From the NCBI GenBank assembly GCA_031270145.1, contig JAISYD010000074.1, forward strand, positions 1 to 18,373: a DNA stretch of 18,373 nt, in the 5' to 3' direction. The DNA is from Planctomycetota bacterium (GTDB taxonomy: Bacteria; Planctomycetota; SZUA-567). A program made the position numbers and the translations under genes. The notes beneath the pieces are model-generated. The model worked only from the letters and a program-made list of their open reading frames with translations. It searched no databases and was not told the origin of the DNA. Within the stretch, counting starts at the first letter, position 1, and the number at the start of each line of letters is the position of its first letter. Of the stretch, positions 14,976-18,373 are shown piece after piece.

Positions 14976-16017
14976 CGCCGGCTCCTCCCCCGTCCCGCGC
15001 GGCCCCCGGCTTGGCGACGAAACGCTGGTAGACGTCCTTGCTGGCCCCGTACAGGCCGCCCGGAAGCGCGACGATGACGATAAGCATCAGGATGCCGTAG
15101 ATGAACACCTGGTAATCCTGGAAATCGCGCAGCGCCTCGACCAGCAGCATGACCGTCACCACCCCGAATATCGGTCCCGCCAGGGTGCCGGTGCCGCCGA
15201 AGAGAAGCATGGTGAGAAAAAGCACGGATTGCTTCTGGAGGGAGGTGTCGGGACTGGCGTAGCCCACCATGTGCATATACATGCTGCCGGCGAAGGCGGT
15301 GTAAAAGGCGCTGACGGTGAAGGCGATGATTTTGTACTTGCGGACGTTGATGCCCATGCCGTCGGCGGCGTGGGTGTTTTCGCGAATGGCCAGGAAGGCG
15401 CGGCCGGCCTTGGAATCGACGAGGCAGGTCTTGACCGCGAGGAAAAGCGCGGTGAGCGCCAGGGCCAGATAATAGAATTTCCCGGGACGATCGAGAAGAT
15501 AGCCGAAGACGCCGACGAAATCCGAGCGCAGGCCGATGAAATCGCCGGTAATCTTGCCGGGCGAATGGGTGATGATTTGGTAGACGATCTCCCCGAAGGC
15601 GATGGTGGACAGCGACAGGAAGTGGAACACCAGTTTGGAGGCCGGCCAGGCCAGAAGCGCGCCAATGGCGGCGGCCAGGACGGACGCGGCCAGCATGGCG
15701 GGAACGACCGGGAAAGCCAGAAAATTGACCAGCAGGCCGGACCCGTAGGCTCCCATCGCGTAAAACGCCGCGTGCCCGAGGGAAATCTGGCCGCTGTAGC
15801 CGAAGACGATGTCGAGTCCGGACACCGCGATGATGTAAATCAGGATAAAACAGCAGATGAAGACGGGATAGTCGTTCCCGAAAATGCGGGGCAGCAGCGT
15901 CGGCAGCAGCAGCGCGGCGGCGAAAACGGCCGCCGCCGCCCCGGCATTCCCGCGTCCGCCGCGCTCCGGAAGCGGCAGGCGCATGGATTCCTCGGTGGGC
16001 TCAAGTCGCTGGTTCAA
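14965..16017 (-). CDS. livM: Branched-chain amino acid ABC transporter permease LivM
   Basis: 350 residues with about ten membrane segments. GYSGQISLGHAAFYAMGAYG (near 73-92) is the LivM hallmark, and AGRAFLAIRENTHAADGMGINVRKYK holds the cytoplasmic coupling loop that contacts the ATPases. The C-terminus is a Gly/Ala-rich tail that overlaps livG. The start I use is a TTG at 16017 with GGAGGGG upstream (seven-base spacer from GGAGG). An ATG at 15984 with GAGGA four bases upstream is a fair alternative and would remove 11 polar residues. LivM pairs with LivH to form the inner membrane channel. Confidence 0.94.
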
Positions 16018-16042
16018 GTCTTCCCCTCCGGTAGCTTGGGAA

Positions 16043-16077
16043 CCGCGGCTCCCGGCCGCGGACGCGGGACCGTCCCG
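16043..16077. repeat. Two short GC-rich inverted repeats between livH and livM
   Basis: CCGCGG at 16043 and again at 16056 can pair around a 7-base loop. CGGGAC-C-GTCCCG (16065-16077) lies directly after the livH stop. With this base composition such repeats arise easily by chance, and I see no T-run. Confidence 0.35.
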
Positions 16078-17082
16078 TCATACGTCCTGAATCGCCCGTT
16101 CGTTGAAAATGCCGGTGGGCTTGATGAACAGGAAGGCGATGAGCAGGATATAGGCGATAAGATTCTTGAGGGTCGAAGAGGCGTAGCCGGCGACGAACGT
16201 CTCCGCCAGTCCCAGGATGGTGCCTCCAAGCATGGCGCCGTACATGTTGCCGTAGCCGCCGATGACCGCGGCCGAAAAGCCCTTGCGGCCGATGTTGGCG
16301 CCAAGCATGGTGTAAACCCCGTAGATGGGGCCGATCAGGATGCCGGCGATGGCGGCGAGACCGGCGGCCATTCCCCAGGTCAGGCCGGTGGACAGCGAAA
16401 CGTCGATGCCGCAGGCCTCGGCCGCCTTGGCGTCCATGGCGGCGGCGCGCAGCGAAGTGCCTATCCGCGTCCCGGTCATGAAAAAGTGGAGTACGATCAT
16501 GCAGCCGGCGGAGAGAATGACGCACAACACCATTTCGGGCTGGATGCGCACGCCGATCAACTCGACGAAAAGAACCGTGAACACCGACGGAACGGGGAGG
16601 GGAATGCCGCCCCATATGATCTGCGCCCCGTTTTGGATGATGTATGAGATGGCGATCGTGGCCAAAACAACGTATATGGCCATGACGTTTTTGTTCAAAA
16701 GCTTTCGGATCGTACCTTTTTCCAAAAGAATCCCGAACAGGAAGGCGACGGCCGTGGTCAATGCCACGGAAAGGATAAAGGCGCCGACGTTGCTCTCGCC
16801 CTCCTCCCCGGTACCGAACAAGCCGCGAAAAAAGGTGAAGAAGGTGAGGCCCAGGAACGCCCCTATGGTCATGATGTCGCCCTGGACGAAACTCATGAGC
16901 CCCGACGCCTTGTAGATAAGGCTGTAACCGAGGGCGATCAGCCCGTAAACGCAGCCGAGCATGACTCCGGTGAGGGCCAGGCGCCGGAGTTTGACGGGCG
17001 CGTAGCTCGAAAGGAAGAAATAGACGGCGACCAGTCCCGCCACGGCGAATATCGCCAGCAACAGCGATTTTTTCCTGCTCAT
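16078..17082 (-). CDS. livH: Branched-chain amino acid ABC transporter permease LivH
   Basis: 334 residues from the ATG at 17082, somewhat longer than the common 290-310. The excess is an N-terminal helix (LLLAIFAVAGLVAVYFFLSS) and a polar loop near 85-98 (FRGLFGTGEEGESN). The LivH hallmark GCVYGLIALGYSLIYKASGL is followed by FVQGDIMTIGAF, and AAAMDAKAAEACGIDV is the coupling loop. The reading frame is open for 75 more codons upstream, into livK, but those residues are not hydrophobic or family-like, and GGAGG lies 11 bases before the chosen ATG. It forms the transport channel with LivM. It follows livK by 82 bases that contain a strong stem-loop. Confidence 0.94.
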   Translation of the reverse strand: MSRKKSLLLAIFAVAGLVAVYFFLSSYAPVKLRRLALTGVMLGCVYGLIALGYSLIYKASGLMSFVQGDIMTIGAFLGLTFFTFFRGLFGTGEEGESNVGAFILSVALTTAVAFLFGILLEKGTIRKLLNKNVMAIYVVLATIAISYIIQNGAQIIWGGIPLPVPSVFTVLFVELIGVRIQPEMVLCVILSAGCMIVLHFFMTGTRIGTSLRAAAMDAKAAEACGIDVSLSTGLTWGMAAGLAAIAGILIGPIYGVYTMLGANIGRKGFSAAVIGGYGNMYGAMLGGTILGLAETFVAGYASSTLKNLIAYILLIAFLFIKPTGIFNERAIQDV

Positions 17083-17127
17083 AGGCTGCGCGCCTCCGTG
17101 GCGGGCGGGCGATCGGAAAATATCCGC

Positions 17128-17152
17128 CCCGCCCGGCGCGAAACCGGGCGGG
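17128..17152 (-). repeat. Stable stem-loop between livK and livH
   Basis: CCCGCCCGG and CCGGGCGGG pair perfectly over 9 bp around a 7-base loop, starting 12 bases after the livK stop. No T-run follows directly, so full termination is unlikely. Hairpins at this place often protect the binding-protein message and lower expression of the permease genes. Confidence 0.6.
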
Positions 17153-17164
17153 ACGCGCGGACAG

Positions 17165-18349
17165 TCAATACTCGTTGCCGGTCTTTTTCTTATAGGCTTC
17201 GTAGCCGCCGTCGGCAATCCACTTGTCAAGAAGAAGGTTCTTCTGGGCGATGAAGGCGAACAGGTTGAATTTCTTGTAGCCTTCGCCGGAGCCGTCGGTG
17301 AAGTCAAGCTGGCCGCCGAGGCCGGGCATGTTTACCTTGTGGATGGCGGCGCGGATGGATTCGCGATCATTGGCGCCGGCGATGCGCGCCGCTTCCTGGA
17401 TGATCATCATGGTGTCCCAGGCGCGGTAGGCGGAGTCGGTCTTGCAGGGGTGGCCGTATTTGGCCTGGAATTTTTCGAGGAAGGCGTGGACGATGGGAAT
17501 GTCGCAGTCGGCAATGTTGTCATAAGTGACATAGGGGTTTGGGAAAAGGATGTCGGTGGCCGCGTCCTTGCCGGCGATCTCCACCTGGGCGACCATGAAC
17601 GATTCCTTGTAGAGGATGATGCCGGTGTAGCCGAGCTGGCGGAGTTGCTTGACGATGACCGGACCAGCTTCGCCGATAACCGACAGGAAGACGGCGTGGG
17701 GTTCGGAATCGATGATGTTGGCGACCTGGGCGCTGAAATCGTTGTCGCCGAGATCGTAGCTTTCGTCGGCGACGATTTCGTAGCCGCGGCGGTTCACTTC
17801 GCCGGCGAAGGCCCTGGCGGTGCTGAGCGAGGCGTCGTCCTGGCCTTTGAAGACGGCGACTTCGCTCATGCCCAGCCGTTCCATGATGTCCACAACCAAA
17901 AGGGCGGAGAGGCCGTTGTTGTACGATCCGCGGAAAATATAGGGCCAGCCTTCGGCCATCCAGGTCGGGGAGGTGCCTAGGCCTAGGGTGGGAATTTTGG
18001 CGTCGTTGAGATAACGGGCGGCCGCCAGCACCTCGTTGGAGTTGACCGAGCCGATGACCAGATTGACCTTGTCGACGTCAATGAGCCTGGACGCGATCTT
18101 GACGGCCTCTTCGGCCGAGCCTTGGGTGTCGTAGGGAATGAACTGAATCAACTGGCCGTTCAGGCCGCCCTTGGCGTTGATCTCCGCCACGGCCAATTCA
18201 ATGGAATTCCTGGATTCGAGCCCGTACGCGGACATGCTGCCGGTCAGTTGCAGGAACGCGCCGAGCTTGAAGGTCTCGCCGGCCGAAGCGGCTGTCCCGA
18301 GACCCAGAAACAGACAAAGCAATGCGCCAAGAAGTTTTCGCGTCTCCAT
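17165..18349 (-). CDS. livK: Branched-chain amino acid ABC transporter substrate-binding protein (LivK/LivJ family)
   Basis: 394 residues. A signal peptide covers about 1-23 (KLLGALLCLFLGLGTAASA, cut before GETF). The mature protein is a two-lobed type I periplasmic binding protein: KLGAFLQLTGSMSAYGLESR at the front, then AEINAKGGLNGQLIQ, and VNLVIGSVNSNEVLAAARYL near the ligand cleft. The Tyr and Asp of YRAWDTMMI near 328-336 are typical of the family. Leucine, isoleucine or valine are the default ligands, but this family also binds amides, urea and aromatic acids, so the exact ligand is open. The ATG at 18349 has a purine-rich AAAGGAACAAGGA upstream. Only 24 bases remain before the window edge, so the operon promoter is not visible. 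Confidence 0.94.
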   Translation of the reverse strand: METRKLLGALLCLFLGLGTAASAGETFKLGAFLQLTGSMSAYGLESRNSIELAVAEINAKGGLNGQLIQFIPYDTQGSAEEAVKIASRLIDVDKVNLVIGSVNSNEVLAAARYLNDAKIPTLGLGTSPTWMAEGWPYIFRGSYNNGLSALLVVDIMERLGMSEVAVFKGQDDASLSTARAFAGEVNRRGYEIVADESYDLGDNDFSAQVANIIDSEPHAVFLSVIGEAGPVIVKQLRQLGYTGIILYKESFMVAQVEIAGKDAATDILFPNPYVTYDNIADCDIPIVHAFLEKFQAKYGHPCKTDSAYRAWDTMMIIQEAARIAGANDRESIRAAIHKVNMPGLGGQLDFTDGSGEGYKKFNLFAFIAQKNLLLDKWIADGGYEAYKKKTGNEY

Positions 18350-18373
18350 TCCTTGTTCCTTTCGAAATAGCCG

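Noticed and set aside
17083..17307. N-terminal extension of LivH by 75 codons into livK
   Set aside because: It overlaps the livK coding sequence and its stem-loop, is not hydrophobic, and LivH homologues begin near the internal ATG at 17082.

Overview
This 18.4 kb window is GC-rich bacterial chromosome. It is densely coded: no gap between genes exceeds about 300 bases. I saw no rRNA, tRNA, CRISPR array or insertion sequence. The content is a fused NADH/NADPH/ferredoxin-type flavoprotein, a TRAP transporter, an orphan 2-hydroxyacyl-CoA dehydratase/activase-type iron-sulfur protein, a MacAB-type exporter and a complete branched-chain amino acid ABC transporter. This suggests an anaerobic, diderm (outer-membrane) bacterium living on organic and amino acids, perhaps Desulfobacterota-like. 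The taxon is my inference and was not tested.

Layout. (1) Bases 1-2231, plus strand: the fused NfnAB/SudBA-like oxidoreductase, clipped at the left edge by probably only a few codons. Everything else is on the minus strand. (2) 5596-2257: a remnant of iolB (inositol catabolism) with a large in-frame internal deletion, then the TRAP transporter dctP-dctQ-dctM. A strong sigma70-type promoter at 5762-5789 lies upstream, flanked by palindromes that look like operators. (3) 11093-5828: macA, then after a gap with its own candidate promoter and AT-rich inverted repeat, the MacB-type ATPase, the permease, dTMP kinase and a polytopic membrane protein. I read that last protein as a UbiA-superfamily member with a degraded active-site motif. 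(4) 12465-11227: a stand-alone HgdB/COG3581-like protein with its own promoter and a terminator-like end. (5) 13311-12689: a small toxin-antitoxin pair (AbrB/MazE-type antitoxin, Doc/Fic toxin), visibly less GC-rich than its surroundings, with tandem 11-bp repeats in its control region. (6) 18349-13499: livK-livH-livM-livG-livF in transport order, with a stable stem-loop after livK and a terminator after livF.

How the genes work together. The liv operon imports branched-chain or related amino acids and the TRAP system probably imports an organic or sugar acid. The Nfn-like enzyme balances NADH, NADPH and ferredoxin. MacAB exports an unknown compound or peptide, or extracts an envelope component. 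No TolC-type partner is in view.

No clearly new multi-gene system stands out. The observations most worth a second look are the deleted iolB under an intact promoter, a pair of AAACGTT-centred palindromes 147 bp apart flanking that promoter, the UbiA-like protein without its aspartate-rich motif beside tmk and macB, the TA operator repeats, and the AT-rich inverted repeat between macA and macB.
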